Notes: generated by a model from the sequence alone, not told the origin. DNA of 64,000 nucleotides from Catonella massiliensis (GCF_016651435.1 NZ_JAEPRJ010000001.1:1054001-1118000), one strand, 5' to 3'. Shown: positions 35,752-45,623, counted from the first letter of the stretch. Program-made: numbers and translations.

Positions 35752-35762
35752 CGGGGGGTAAA

Positions 35763-36773
35763 ATGGGAAAAAATAATAATGTGGTAGTTCTAGACAATGA
35801 GATTGCTAACAAGCTTAGTCAGTTAGATACGATATCACTTAAAGACGGACTTACAGGCCTGTGGAATAAAAAATGCCTCGCTGATAAAGTAGATGATTAT
35901 GTTGGTGGAGAAGTTAATTCAGGAGCCTTATTTATCATTGAAATTGATGATTTCGCAAAGATAAATGATGAATATGGCCACATTATGGGTGATGCCTGCC
36001 TTGTTAGACTTGCAGGGGTTCTTAGCAGCTCATTCCGCGAAAGAGATGTGGCTGCGAGGATATCAGCAGATGAATTTGGCGTATTTTTGGTAGGTACCCT
36101 TACATACAAAGACATCAACAGCATAGCGGCCAAGCTCTTAAAGGTATCAAGGGAGAGCTTTGAGGGTATGAAGTTAGATAAGGACTTCACCATATCCATA
36201 GGCATAGCCAAAGCACCTGCAAATGGAAGTGATTTCCTCTCGCTATACAGAAAGGCTGTAGAGGCACTTACCAAGTCTAAGCAGGGCGGTAAAAATGGTT
36301 TTATGATTGCTGAGGAGAACTATTCAGAGAATAAATCCATCAATACTGATGCGGATATGGACATAGTTAAGCACCTTATATCCGAGAAAGATAAACCTCT
36401 TGGGGCCTATAAGGTGGAGTATGATGGGTTTAAGCATATATTCAGGTTTATTTCCAGATATTCTGATAGGAAAGAAACAGGCATAGAAATCATCCTCTTT
36501 ACAATATCAAAAAAAGACGGAAGTATGATAGATCCACTCACTTTGTCAGAGGCTATGTTTGACCTGGAAAATATAATCAAAGTGTCTCTTAGAATAGGGG
36601 ATGTGGCCACCAAGTACAGCTCCTGCCAGTATCTGGTAATGCTTGTAGGTGCCAATAAGATTAAGCCTCAGGACGTAGTTGAAAGGGTGGTAAAGAACTA
36701 TTCTTTCTTTGCTGACAAATACAATATTGTTGTAAAATATGATATTGATTATAAATCGCTTCAAGAGGGATAA
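35763..36773 (+). CDS. GGDEF-domain protein with degenerate active site
   Basis: A 336-residue soluble protein. A GGDEF domain spans about residues 20-180 (DGLTGLWNKK, IEIDDFAKINDEYGH), but the signature is SADEF (101-105) instead of GGDEF, so cyclase activity is doubtful. The inhibitory I-site RERD (92-95) is intact and correctly placed five residues upstream. The C-terminal 150 residues resemble a second degenerate GGDEF-like or regulatory domain without recognisable motifs. No membrane segment or sensor is visible. The ATG at 35763 follows GGGGGG, which rules out the GTG at 35742. Confidence 0.85.
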   Translation: MGKNNNVVVLDNEIANKLSQLDTISLKDGLTGLWNKKCLADKVDDYVGGEVNSGALFIIEIDDFAKINDEYGHIMGDACLVRLAGVLSSSFRERDVAARISADEFGVFLVGTLTYKDINSIAAKLLKVSRESFEGMKLDKDFTISIGIAKAPANGSDFLSLYRKAVEALTKSKQGGKNGFMIAEENYSENKSINTDADMDIVKHLISEKDKPLGAYKVEYDGFKHIFRFISRYSDRKETGIEIILFTISKKDGSMIDPLTLSEAMFDLENIIKVSLRIGDVATKYSSCQYLVMLVGANKIKPQDVVERVVKNYSFFADKYNIVVKYDIDYKSLQEG

Positions 36774-36775
36774 TG

Positions 36776-37279
36776 ATGGAGATAGAAAGAAAATTCCTTA
36801 TAAATGAGCTTCCCAAAGACCTTGAAGCTTATGAAAAAATAGAGATAGAACAGGGTTATATAAGCAATAAGCCTACTATAAGGATTAGAAAAGCTAATGA
36901 AAAGTATTTATTAACTGTCAAAAGTAAGTTTGGAGTCAGCGGGAATGAAGGCGGTCCGATAGTTAATAATGAGCACGAGTTCGAAATAACCAAAGAGGAA
37001 TATAATCACCTTAAAGAAAAACTAAAAAGGGATGTCTTAAAGAAAATGAGATACCTCATTCCTTTAGAAGGTGGACTTGTTGCGGAGCTTGATGTATTTA
37101 AGGAAAGGTTTGAGGGTCTTGTATTCGCTGAGGTGGAATTTCCTTCCATAGAGGCTTCTAACAGTTTTGTTAAGCCCCATTGGTTAGGCAAGGATGTAAG
37201 CGATGATAAAAGATACAAGAATGCTAAGATAATAAAGCTAAGCGGTTATAATAAGGCATATTTTGAGGAGAATGTATGA
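36776..37279 (+). CDS. CYTH-domain protein (triphosphate tunnel metalloenzyme)
   Basis: A 167-residue protein starting MEIERKFLI, the ExExK signature of the CYTH superfamily. Alternating charged residues on beta strands (RIRKANEKYLLTVKSK, EHEFEI, AELDVF, AEVEF) fit a triphosphate tunnel. Bacterial members are usually inorganic triphosphatases or adenylate cyclase relatives; the substrate here is not known. ATGs occur at 36773 and 36776; the ribosome site (AGAGGG) and homology favour 36776. It overlaps yaaA by 4 bases. Confidence 0.88.
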   Translation: MEIERKFLINELPKDLEAYEKIEIEQGYISNKPTIRIRKANEKYLLTVKSKFGVSGNEGGPIVNNEHEFEITKEEYNHLKEKLKRDVLKKMRYLIPLEGGLVAELDVFKERFEGLVFAEVEFPSIEASNSFVKPHWLGKDVSDDKRYKNAKIIKLSGYNKAYFEENV

Positions 37280-38022
37280 AGATTATATTGTCTCCTGCCA
37301 AGAAAATGAAGATGGACACAGACTTTTCGGGAGTTATCGGAAAGCCTGTGTTTCTTGACGATACGAAGATAATCCTCTCTTGGCTGAAGGGAAAAAACAG
37401 AGAAGAATTAAAGAAATTATGGAAGTGCAACGATAAGATTGCTGATGAAAATTATGAAAGAATTGCAGGTATGAAGCTAACGGGCAATCTACCCCCTGCA
37501 ATTTTATCTTATGAGGGTATAGCTTATCAGTATATGGCTCCGGCTGTATTTGATGATGAACAGCTAAGCTACATACAGAGTAATCTAAGAATTTTGTCTG
37601 CATTTTACGGTGTAGTAAAGCCTATGGACGGTGTAAGCCCTTACAGACTGGAAATGCAGGCAAAGGCTGATGTAAATGGAAGCAAAGATTTATATGAGTT
37701 TTGGGGAGATAAACTCTATAAGGAGGTAAGGGATGAGAGTGGAATCATCATAAATCTTGCTTCGAAAGAATATTATAAGTGCATTGACAAGTATTTAACG
37801 GATGAAGATAGGTTTATTACCTGCGATTTTGTGGAGGAGGTGAAGGGAAAGCTTGTCACCAAGGGAACCTATGCGAAGATGGCAAGGGGCGAAATGGTGA
37901 GGTTTATGGCTGAAAAAAGAATAGATAATCCTCTGGATATTAAGAAGTTTGACAGGCTTAGCTATATTTTTAGGGAAGATTTATCCAATAATGTGAAGTT
38001 TGTATTTGAAAGAAAAAAATAA
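37276..38022 (+). CDS. yaaA: YaaA-family peroxide stress protein
   Basis: A 248-residue member of the YaaA (DUF328) family, recognised by the start MKIILSPAKKMKMDTDFSG and by NLASKEYYK and the downstream FVEEVKGKLV segment. In Escherichia coli YaaA lowers intracellular iron-driven damage during peroxide stress and binds DNA. It is coupled to the CYTH gene by an ATGA overlap. Confidence 0.93.
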   Translation: MKIILSPAKKMKMDTDFSGVIGKPVFLDDTKIILSWLKGKNREELKKLWKCNDKIADENYERIAGMKLTGNLPPAILSYEGIAYQYMAPAVFDDEQLSYIQSNLRILSAFYGVVKPMDGVSPYRLEMQAKADVNGSKDLYEFWGDKLYKEVRDESGIIINLASKEYYKCIDKYLTDEDRFITCDFVEEVKGKLVTKGTYAKMARGEMVRFMAEKRIDNPLDIKKFDRLSYIFREDLSNNVKFVFERKK

Positions 38023-38064
38023 TTGTGTTAAAATAAAAGTCGACTATTCCTTTTACACTAACCG

Positions 38065-38793
38065 ATGATTATGGAGACTGTAAGAATTGGAGATTTACCG
38101 GATGAATTAAAGCCGTTTGAGAAGTATCAGAAGCAGGGTATAGATAGACTATCTGACATTGAACTTCTGGCGCTTATTCTAAGGACTGGTACAAAGAAGC
38201 TAAACTGTATTGACTTATGTAAGAAGGTGCTCGATGTTAGTGGAGGTACTTTGGCAGGCCTATATGGCAAGACTGAAAAAGAACTTCAAGATATCGAGGG
38301 TGTAGGACCTGTTAAGGCAGTGAAGATTATTTGTATCTGTGAGCTTGCAAGAAGAATAGCAAGAACGAAACGCACGTATGATGAGTCACTAGACACTGCA
38401 GATAAGATAGCTAAGCGGTATATGGAAGAAATGAGGCACTTTAAAGAGGAGCATGTCGTATTACTCCTCCTTGATATCAAGTGTAGGTTAATTAAAGAAA
38501 TTACCATTAGCATTGGAACAGTTAACCAGTCTTTTCTAAGGCCAAGAGAGGTCTTTATGCAGGCGCTCAAGTACGAGGCGGTCAATATTGTTCTTCTTCA
38601 CAATCATCCCAGTGGAGATCCGACTCCGAGCAGGGCAGACATACAGATTACCGACATGATACTTGAAGTGTCAAAGCTTATTGGTATTCCCCTTGTTGAT
38701 CATATCGTTATCGGGGACTGCTGCCATGTGAGTCTAAGGGAAAAGGGATTAGTGGACTTTGAAACAAATAAACAGATATTTGAAAGGACTTAG
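38065..38793 (+). CDS. radC: RadC-family JAB-domain protein
   Basis: A 242-residue RadC (YeeS/MPN+) protein. A helix-hairpin-helix region (IEGVGPVKAVKI) precedes a JAB metalloprotease-like domain with HNHPSGDPTPSRAD, carrying the zinc-binding His-x-His and Asp. Despite the name its role in DNA repair is not established. No strong ribosome site is visible before the ATG at 38065; the second ATG at 38071 is an alternative. It precedes the mreBCD cluster by 2 bases, a common arrangement in Firmicutes. Confidence 0.94.
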   Translation: MIMETVRIGDLPDELKPFEKYQKQGIDRLSDIELLALILRTGTKKLNCIDLCKKVLDVSGGTLAGLYGKTEKELQDIEGVGPVKAVKIICICELARRIARTKRTYDESLDTADKIAKRYMEEMRHFKEEHVVLLLLDIKCRLIKEITISIGTVNQSFLRPREVFMQALKYEAVNIVLLHNHPSGDPTPSRADIQITDMILEVSKLIGIPLVDHIVIGDCCHVSLREKGLVDFETNKQIFERT

Positions 38794-38795
38794 TT

Positions 38796-39860
38796 ATGCT
38801 TGGAAAAAGTATTGGGATAGATTTGGGAACAAAGAGAATCAAATATTATAGAAAAGGCGATGGAATTATCTTTGATGAGGAAAATTGCATTGCGATAGAA
38901 AACAAGGATGAGATAAGGGCCATAGGTGATGAGGCAGCAGAGATGGTGGGAAGGACGCCCGAGACGATAGAGGTAATCTATCCTGTAAACCGTGGAGTTA
39001 TTGCCAATGTAAGTGCTATGGAGCTTCTTTTCAATGCTTCCTTTGACAGAATCTACGGTAAAGCAAAAAGAGCATCAGGAACCAACTTTGTTATAGCTCT
39101 TCCTACAGATATTACTGAGGTGGAGAAGAGGTCATTTGCAGACTTAGTTCATAAGTCCGGTCTTAAGCCAAAGAATGTCTCTCTGGTTGATAAGCCTATC
39201 TGCGTAGCTATGGCAGCAGGCCTCGATATCATGAAAGCAAAGGGTGTAATGACCGTGGATGTAGGTGCTGATACTACAGAGATAGCAATCATTGCTCTCG
39301 GCGGTATAGTTAGAAGCAGGCTCTTACCTACAGCAGGCAATAAGTTTGATGAATCGATTTGCAATTATATCAGACAAAAATGTGCTCTTGTCATCGGTAA
39401 GAGTAATGCAGAACAGCTTAAGATGGGTATAGCGGGAGCAGTTTCCGGACAGTCTCTTACCATGCAGGTAAACGGTAGAGATGTGGTTACAGGACTTCCT
39501 AAGCGTATGGAGATTGAGTCTGATCTCGTATATGAAGCGATAAAGGATGACCTTAAGAATATCACAGAGAACATAAAGAGCACTCTTGAGCACATTCCAC
39601 CGGAAGTATCATCTGATATTATAGATGCGGGTATATATGTAACGGGTGGTTCAGCACGTATAGGCAATTTCGATAAGCTCCTCAATGCTGAGACAAGCCT
39701 TAAAATAAATATACTTGAAGATCCTCAGGACAGTGTAATAAACGGTCTTGGCAAGCTTATTGATGAAGATAACTTTAAGACGCAGCCTTATATCTACAGG
39801 CAGCCCGGATATTCAGTTAATTTAAGGAATGTAAATAATGGCATCACAAAGAAAAAATAA
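38796..39860 (+). CDS. mreB: Rod shape-determining protein MreB
   Basis: A 354-residue actin-like protein with the phosphate-binding motif IGIDLGTK near the start, VDVGADTTEIAII in the middle and TGGSARIGN near the end. MreB filaments guide lateral cell-wall synthesis with MreC, MreD, PBP2 and RodA, all encoded downstream. Phosphate-1 loop residues (GTKRIKYY) are somewhat divergent from classical MreB (GTANTLVY). It overlaps mreC by 23 bases. Confidence 0.94.
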   Translation: MLGKSIGIDLGTKRIKYYRKGDGIIFDEENCIAIENKDEIRAIGDEAAEMVGRTPETIEVIYPVNRGVIANVSAMELLFNASFDRIYGKAKRASGTNFVIALPTDITEVEKRSFADLVHKSGLKPKNVSLVDKPICVAMAAGLDIMKAKGVMTVDVGADTTEIAIIALGGIVRSRLLPTAGNKFDESICNYIRQKCALVIGKSNAEQLKMGIAGAVSGQSLTMQVNGRDVVTGLPKRMEIESDLVYEAIKDDLKNITENIKSTLEHIPPEVSSDIIDAGIYVTGGSARIGNFDKLLNAETSLKINILEDPQDSVINGLGKLIDEDNFKTQPYIYRQPGYSVNLRNVNNGITKKK

Positions 39861-40698
39861 GATTAAGATAAAAATTGTTCCAAGATATCTGTTTATTGCA
39901 ATGATTGTTATCTGCTTGGTTTTACTTATTGTATCCTATCGTTTCTCAGATAGCTTAGGACCGGTAAAATCTGTGGCAGGTAATGTTATTACACCTATGC
40001 AGGTGGGAATCAACAGGATTGGCAGTTTTTTTACGTCAAAGCTTGATTATCTTAAAAAAGTAGATGACCTGATTGCAAAAAACAAAGAGCTGACAGACAA
40101 ACTAAATGAGGTCAGCTATGAGAATAAGCTATTGCTTCAGGGCAAATATGAGCTTGATAACTTTAGAAAGCTATATAATCTTGATCAGACCTACGCCGAC
40201 TATCCGAAGGTAGCCGCGAGAGTAATATCAAAGGATACCAACAACTGGTATAGTAAATTTAAGATAGACAAGGGAAGTGATGACGGCATAAAGCCCGGAA
40301 TGAATGTTATGGCCGGCAATGGTCTTGTAGGCATAATAACAAAGACGGGTAAGAACTATGCTGATGTACGCTCTATTATAGACGACAGCAGTAATGTAAG
40401 AGGTATGTTCCTTGATAACTCTGAAACCTGTACGGTTAAGGGTAACTTAAAACTGCTTGATGAAGGACATATTGAGGTTACCGATATCAAGAAAGGCTCA
40501 AGTATACAAGATGGATATGAGGTTGTTACGTCTTATACCAGTCAAAAATATCACCCGGGTATACTTATTGGCTATGTAAGCGGTATCAAAGTAGATCCTT
40601 CCAATATGACAGAATCAGGCTACCTCACTCCTGCAGTGGACTTTTCAAAGCTTGATATGGTGCTTATTATTACCCGTGAAAAGGAAGAATTATATTGA
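39838..40698 (+). CDS. mreC: Rod shape-determining protein MreC
   Basis: A 286-residue protein with one N-terminal membrane helix (about 16-36), a coiled coil (about 70-105) and the extracellular double beta-barrel MreC domain (VAARVISKDTNNWYSKFKID). It scaffolds the elongation complex between MreB inside and PBP2 outside. The start lies within mreB, preceded by AAGGA. Confidence 0.94.
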   Translation: MASQRKNKIKIKIVPRYLFIAMIVICLVLLIVSYRFSDSLGPVKSVAGNVITPMQVGINRIGSFFTSKLDYLKKVDDLIAKNKELTDKLNEVSYENKLLLQGKYELDNFRKLYNLDQTYADYPKVAARVISKDTNNWYSKFKIDKGSDDGIKPGMNVMAGNGLVGIITKTGKNYADVRSIIDDSSNVRGMFLDNSETCTVKGNLKLLDEGHIEVTDIKKGSSIQDGYEVVTSYTSQKYHPGILIGYVSGIKVDPSNMTESGYLTPAVDFSKLDMVLIITREKEELY

Positions 40699-41207
40699 TG
40701 AAGCGTGTTATAGGCTCTTTTATTATGGTTGTTTTATTGTATCTTTTACAGACTACGATATTTAACAACATCGCCATAGCAGGTGTAAAGCCAAATGTGA
40801 TTCTCATCCCCATAGTGATAGTCGGATATAGATACGGTAGAGTCCAGGGTATGGTCTTAGGCTTCTTTACAGGACTATTCATAGACCTTAATGAATCCGA
40901 CTATCTTGGATATTATGCTTTATTTTATCTCATTATCGGTTATCTGGTAGGATTTAGCAGCAAGCTTTACAGCAACGATTCTACACTTGTGCCTCTTGGC
41001 TTAGTTGGAGCATCGGATATGGTGTTGAATTTTCTTATATATGTTACAGGGTTTTTGCTTAGAAACAGGCTCGATTTACCTTATTATATGATAAGAATTA
41101 TCTTGCCTGAACTTGTGTATACAATGATAGTTGCAGCCCTATTGTATAGGGTTATTGATTTTGTTTACCTTAGAATAGATTCGATAGGGAAAGGGGATGA
41201 AGCCTAG
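40695..41207 (+). CDS. mreD: Rod shape-determining protein MreD
   Basis: A 170-residue membrane protein with about five helices and the MreD hallmark around FFTGLFIDL. It overlaps mreC by 4 bases (ATGA). Its function is as a membrane partner in the elongasome. Confidence 0.92.
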   Translation: MMKRVIGSFIMVVLLYLLQTTIFNNIAIAGVKPNVILIPIVIVGYRYGRVQGMVLGFFTGLFIDLNESDYLGYYALFYLIIGYLVGFSSKLYSNDSTLVPLGLVGASDMVLNFLIYVTGFLLRNRLDLPYYMIRIILPELVYTMIVAALLYRVIDFVYLRIDSIGKGDEA

Positions 41208-41209
41208 TT

Positions 41210-44047
41210 TTGTTAGACACTTTGATGACTTTTGTCAAAAATATCCTTAAGACAAGGACTATTCCACTGATTTTAATATACTCTGTTTTCTCCGTTGTTT
41301 TGGTATATAAGGTGTTTACCATACAGGTAGTAAGACAGGAAGAACTTACTAAGAACACTGTAAATAACGAGGAGATTACTCGTGAGACCAAGGCAACCAG
41401 AGGCAATATTTACGATTGTAACGGTGTTCTTTTGGCCTCAAACAGACTCTCATATAATGTTACCTTACAGGATTATAAGGCATTTAAGACTGATGAAGAA
41501 AAGAATGCCATGATAATAAAGTTAATTAGAATCATTGAGGTTAATGGAGGTAAGCTTTATCCTGAGTTTTATATCGAGAAAGATAAAAAAGGAAAGTTAA
41601 GATTTACAGTTGAAGGCACGGCAGAGAGCAGATTCAAGAGAGATGCCTATATGTCTACTTCTATTGAGAAGCTTACAACTGCCCAGAGAAATGCAACTGC
41701 TGCAGAAGTTTTTGAGCACTTAAGACATGGAAAGTACATGTTTGACATAAGTGACGAATACAGTATAGACGATGCTCTTAAAATCATGACAATACGTTTT
41801 GCCCTCCTTTTAAATACTTATAACAGGGGTAATCCGATTCTTGTAGCAACAAATGTCAATGAAAAGATTGTTGCCGCAGTACTTGAGAATTCCTCAGACC
41901 TCCCTGGGGCTGAGATAGCAGAGCATACATACAGATACTACAATGACAGTAAGTATTTTGCACATATCATAGGGTATACCGGCAATGTAAACGAAGGTGA
42001 AATAGCCGAGGATAAGGAGCATTATTACAATACAACTGACCAGATAGGAAAGATAGGTGTAGAATACTCCTTTGAGAAATACCTGCGAGGTAAAAAGGGT
42101 TCTGAGAAGGCCACTTTAAATTCTGATTACTATGTAACAGGTGTGGAAAATGTATCAACCCCTAAAGCCGGAGATGATATCTATCTGACTATAGACAGTA
42201 AGCTGCAGAAGATTTGCTATAACATATTAGAAAAAGAGCTGGCAGCTATCCTGCTTAGCAAAATACACAATTCTGCAAGCTACGGTGGCAAGGGCAAAAA
42301 TGCCTATGACATCAAGATACCTATATATGAGGTATATAACGCCCTGTTTGATAATGGAGCAATAGACCTTGAAAGGCTTGAGAAAAAGAAGGCGGGAAAG
42401 GTTGAAAAGGCTGTCTTTTCTAAGTTTAAGAAAGAAGAGAGCAGTGTCCTAAAGAAGCTAAAGAACCTGCTGCAGATAAACAGCGTTTCAAAAGAACGTG
42501 ATAACAAGACAATCAGTGAGTATATGGATTATATATATACTTATGTCAAGAATGAAAAGCTGATTGACGTGACCTTAGTCAATGAGGATGATATTAACTT
42601 CAAGGATTATATTGCACATAAGAAAAGCCTTGGAGAATTCCTTAAGTACGCAGTATCTAACAGATGGATTAATCTGCCTAAGCTTGATATAGGAAGTGAG
42701 TACTTAAGCACAGATGAAATATATAAAATACTGCTTAACTACATATTTGACAATATAACATCTGATTTGCAGTTTAAGAAAATCATCTATAAGAATCTTA
42801 TATTTAATTATGAGATTTCAGGGACAGAGGTATCACTTATACTATTTTCGCAAGGTTTCTTAAAAGAGGATGAGAAAGCATACCGCAATCTCTTAAATGG
42901 CTCGCTTTCACCTTATACATTTATAAAGAGTAAGATAAAGAGTCTTGAAATAACACCTGCGAATCTGGCACTTGATCCTTGTTCAGGCTCAATGGTTATC
43001 ACAAACCCTAATAATGGTGATGTAAAGGCTTTGGTTACGTATCCAAGCTATGATAACAACAAGCTTGCCAACCAAATAGATGCCAAGTACTATGCTAAGC
43101 TCTCTACTGACGGGTCCTATCCGCTTATCAACAGGCCTTGTCAGCAAAAGACTGCACCCGGTTCAACCTTTAAGATGGTGTCTGCAGCCGCAGACCTTTC
43201 AACCGGCGCCATAGGTGACCATGAGAAGATATATGCGAAAGTATTATTTACAAAGACTGACAAGCCTCCAGCCTGCTGGAGCAATGTCCCACACGGTAAT
43301 ATAGATATCAGAACAGCTATTGAGGTATCCTGTAACTACTTCTTTTATGAAGGCGGATACAGAATGAGTCTTGACTCTGAAGGCAAATATAACTCAAAGC
43401 TAGGTCTTGAGAAGCTTAATAAATACGCTGCAATGTTCGGCTTTAAGAAGGGCACTACTTCAGGAGTCGAATTATACGAGTACGAGCCTTCTATATCAGA
43501 CACCGATTCTGTAAGATCTTCTATCGGTCAGGGCAGCTATGCATTTACACCTACCCAGATAGCAAGGTATACGGCCGCTATTGCGAACAAAGGTACACTT
43601 AATTATCTTACAGTGATTAAGGAGATAAAGGACATCAAGGGAAATACTGTGAAGAATACAGTTTCTAATTCCAAAAATAAGAAAACACCACAGATTTCGC
43701 TTAGGCCTGATGTTTGGAGCGTTATAAGAGATGGTATGTATCTTGCAGTAAACGGCAGTCGAAGTTCCCATAAAGAACTTTTTAAGAAGGTTAAGAACCT
43801 CATAGCAGGTAAGACCGGTACAGCTCAGTTTTCTAAGCAGAGAGCTGACCACAGTCTCTTCACGTCCTATGCGCCTTATAAAAAGCCAAAGATATCAGTG
43901 ACCTGTGTCATTCCTAATGGTTATACCTCAGGAAATGCCGCAAGTGCTGTGGCCGACTTTTATGAATATTACTTTGGCGTTGAGGATGAAGAGGCATTAA
44001 ATAAAAAAGCTGTCAAAGATAAAGTTAAAAATATAATTGCAGACTAA
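41210..44047 (+). CDS. mrdA: Penicillin-binding protein 2, elongation transpeptidase, with large insertion
   Basis: A 945-residue class B PBP. It has one N-terminal membrane helix, a PBP dimerisation domain (ATRGNIYDCNGVLLA) and a transpeptidase domain with active-site S652 (GSTFK), SCN (707-709) and KTG (868-870). It crosslinks side-wall peptidoglycan with RodA. Usual PBP2 length is about 600-720. The extra length lies mainly between the YLTID segment (near residue 325) and SMVITNPNNGDVKALV (near 590), about 230 more residues than normal, mostly charged and helical-looking. TTG start 41210 is weakly placed (GGGG 14-17 bases upstream); an ATG at 41225 is the alternative. Confidence 0.93.
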   Translation: MLDTLMTFVKNILKTRTIPLILIYSVFSVVLVYKVFTIQVVRQEELTKNTVNNEEITRETKATRGNIYDCNGVLLASNRLSYNVTLQDYKAFKTDEEKNAMIIKLIRIIEVNGGKLYPEFYIEKDKKGKLRFTVEGTAESRFKRDAYMSTSIEKLTTAQRNATAAEVFEHLRHGKYMFDISDEYSIDDALKIMTIRFALLLNTYNRGNPILVATNVNEKIVAAVLENSSDLPGAEIAEHTYRYYNDSKYFAHIIGYTGNVNEGEIAEDKEHYYNTTDQIGKIGVEYSFEKYLRGKKGSEKATLNSDYYVTGVENVSTPKAGDDIYLTIDSKLQKICYNILEKELAAILLSKIHNSASYGGKGKNAYDIKIPIYEVYNALFDNGAIDLERLEKKKAGKVEKAVFSKFKKEESSVLKKLKNLLQINSVSKERDNKTISEYMDYIYTYVKNEKLIDVTLVNEDDINFKDYIAHKKSLGEFLKYAVSNRWINLPKLDIGSEYLSTDEIYKILLNYIFDNITSDLQFKKIIYKNLIFNYEISGTEVSLILFSQGFLKEDEKAYRNLLNGSLSPYTFIKSKIKSLEITPANLALDPCSGSMVITNPNNGDVKALVTYPSYDNNKLANQIDAKYYAKLSTDGSYPLINRPCQQKTAPGSTFKMVSAAADLSTGAIGDHEKIYAKVLFTKTDKPPACWSNVPHGNIDIRTAIEVSCNYFFYEGGYRMSLDSEGKYNSKLGLEKLNKYAAMFGFKKGTTSGVELYEYEPSISDTDSVRSSIGQGSYAFTPTQIARYTAAIANKGTLNYLTVIKEIKDIKGNTVKNTVSNSKNKKTPQISLRPDVWSVIRDGMYLAVNGSRSSHKELFKKVKNLIAGKTGTAQFSKQRADHSLFTSYAPYKKPKISVTCVIPNGYTSGNAASAVADFYEYYFGVEDEEALNKKAVKDKVKNIIAD

Positions 44048-44060
44048 TACAGGAGGAAAA

Positions 44061-44735
44061 ATGAAGCAACCGGTTGTTATTAAAGCAAATAATTTTGGGC
44101 TTATGATAATTCTTGATCCAGAGCTTGAATTTGATGCTTTATGTAAAGCAGTGGCTGAAAAATTTAAGGAATCAGCTAAGTTCTTTGGAAATGCGGACAT
44201 GGCAGTGGCATTTGACGGAAGAAAGCTTACCGATGACGAGGAAGAGACTATAATTGATACTATAATTCATAATTCTTCCATCAACATAGTGTGTACAATC
44301 GACAATGATCCGATAAGGGAAGAACGTTTCAAGAAAAAACTGGATCAGATAGCCATATCGGAGGATATTAGCCTTACAAAGATACATAAAGGGTATTTTA
44401 GATCCGGTCAGATGATGGAATTTGATACCGGTGTTATCATCATTGGTGATATCAATCCCGGAGCAAAAGTCGTAGCTAAGGGCAGTATAGTGGTACTGGG
44501 TGCCCTAAAGGGAGAGGCTGAAGCCGGTGCAGGAGGTAATGACAATGCTTTCATCATTGCCCTTGATATGGCACCTATACAGCTTAGAATAGGCTCAAAG
44601 ATAGCCAGAAGTGCCGACAACACTGCGTTTTCAGGTAAGTCTAAGTGCTTATCACCTCAAGTTGCCTTTGTTGAAAATGACAATATATGCATTGAGGATC
44701 TTGATAAAAATGTACTTGATTCACTACAAATATAA
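44061..44735 (+). CDS. minC: Septum site-determining protein MinC
   Basis: A 224-residue protein with an N-terminal FtsZ-inhibiting domain and a C-terminal beta-helix (GDINPGAKVVAKGSIVVLGA) that dimerises and binds MinD. It blocks division away from midcell. The ATG at 44061 is 4 bases after AGGAGG; the upstream in-frame codon is not supported. Confidence 0.94.
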   Translation: MKQPVVIKANNFGLMIILDPELEFDALCKAVAEKFKESAKFFGNADMAVAFDGRKLTDDEEETIIDTIIHNSSINIVCTIDNDPIREERFKKKLDQIAISEDISLTKIHKGYFRSGQMMEFDTGVIIIGDINPGAKVVAKGSIVVLGALKGEAEAGAGGNDNAFIIALDMAPIQLRIGSKIARSADNTAFSGKSKCLSPQVAFVENDNICIEDLDKNVLDSLQI

Positions 44736-44754
44736 AAAAAGTTTACTTATTCAC

Positions 44755-44783
44755 TTGTAATTAATTCATTTTAATTATATTAT
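44755..44783 (+). promoter_or_regulatory. Possible internal promoter before minD
   Basis: TTGTAA, 17 bases, then TATTAT in the 87-base minC-minD gap, which may give extra transcription of minD-minE-rodA. Confidence 0.5.
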
Positions 44784-44822
44784 ATTATTGATGGAATATT
44801 GATTTAGTTAGGAGATTTTTTT

Positions 44823-45611
44823 ATGGGAGAAGTTATTGTTATAACCTCCGGTAAGGGTGGTGTTGGAAAAACCACTACTACAGCTAATGTAGGTACCGGT
44901 CTTGCTATGCTTGGTAAAAAAGTAGTTCTTATCGATACTGATATCGGTCTTAGAAACCTTGACGTGGTTCTTGGACTGGAGAATCGTATTGTGTATAACC
45001 TTGTTGATGTAATTGAGCAGAACTGCAAAATCAAGCAGGCGCTTATTAAGGACAAGAGATATGAGACTTTATATCTTCTTCCTAGCGCTCAGACAAGAGA
45101 CAAGGATGCTGTAAACCCCGAGCAAATGGTTGCACTTACTGAAGAGTTAAAGAATGAGTTTGATTATATTATTCTTGATTGTCCTGCCGGTATAGAGCAA
45201 GGCTTCAAGAATGCTATTGCGGGTGCAGATAGAGCGATTGTAGTTACCACGCCTGAAGTATCAGCAGTAAGAGATGCTGACAGAATAATTGGCCTTCTTG
45301 AAGCAAATGAGATTAAAAAGACAGAGCTTATAGTCAACAGGCTTCGTATGGACATGGTTAAAAGAGGTGACATGATGTCAAGTGAACAGGTTCTTGATAT
45401 CTTAGCCATCAGCCTTCTAGGTGTTGTTCCTGATGACGAAAATATCGTTGTAGCTACCAATACAGGGGAGCCTCTTGTAGGTAACGATAGTCTTGCAGGT
45501 CAGGCATATATGAATATTTGTAAGAGAATAACAGGCGAAGAAGTACCTTTACTTGACCTTGAAAGCAAGAAAGGATTTTTGGCACGTCTTGGAGAAATAT
45601 TTAAGAAGTAA
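44823..45611 (+). CDS. minD: Septum site-determining protein MinD
   Basis: A 262-residue ParA-like ATPase with the deviant Walker A GKGGVGKTT (residues 11-19), ATPase motif YIILDCPAGIE and a C-terminal amphipathic membrane-targeting helix (KKGFLARLGEIFKK). It recruits MinC to the membrane and is released by MinE. TAGGAG site at 44810-44815. Confidence 0.97.
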   Translation: MGEVIVITSGKGGVGKTTTTANVGTGLAMLGKKVVLIDTDIGLRNLDVVLGLENRIVYNLVDVIEQNCKIKQALIKDKRYETLYLLPSAQTRDKDAVNPEQMVALTEELKNEFDYIILDCPAGIEQGFKNAIAGADRAIVVTTPEVSAVRDADRIIGLLEANEIKKTELIVNRLRMDMVKRGDMMSSEQVLDILAISLLGVVPDDENIVVATNTGEPLVGNDSLAGQAYMNICKRITGEEVPLLDLESKKGFLARLGEIFKK

Positions 45612-45623
45612 AGGAGTTAAGCT

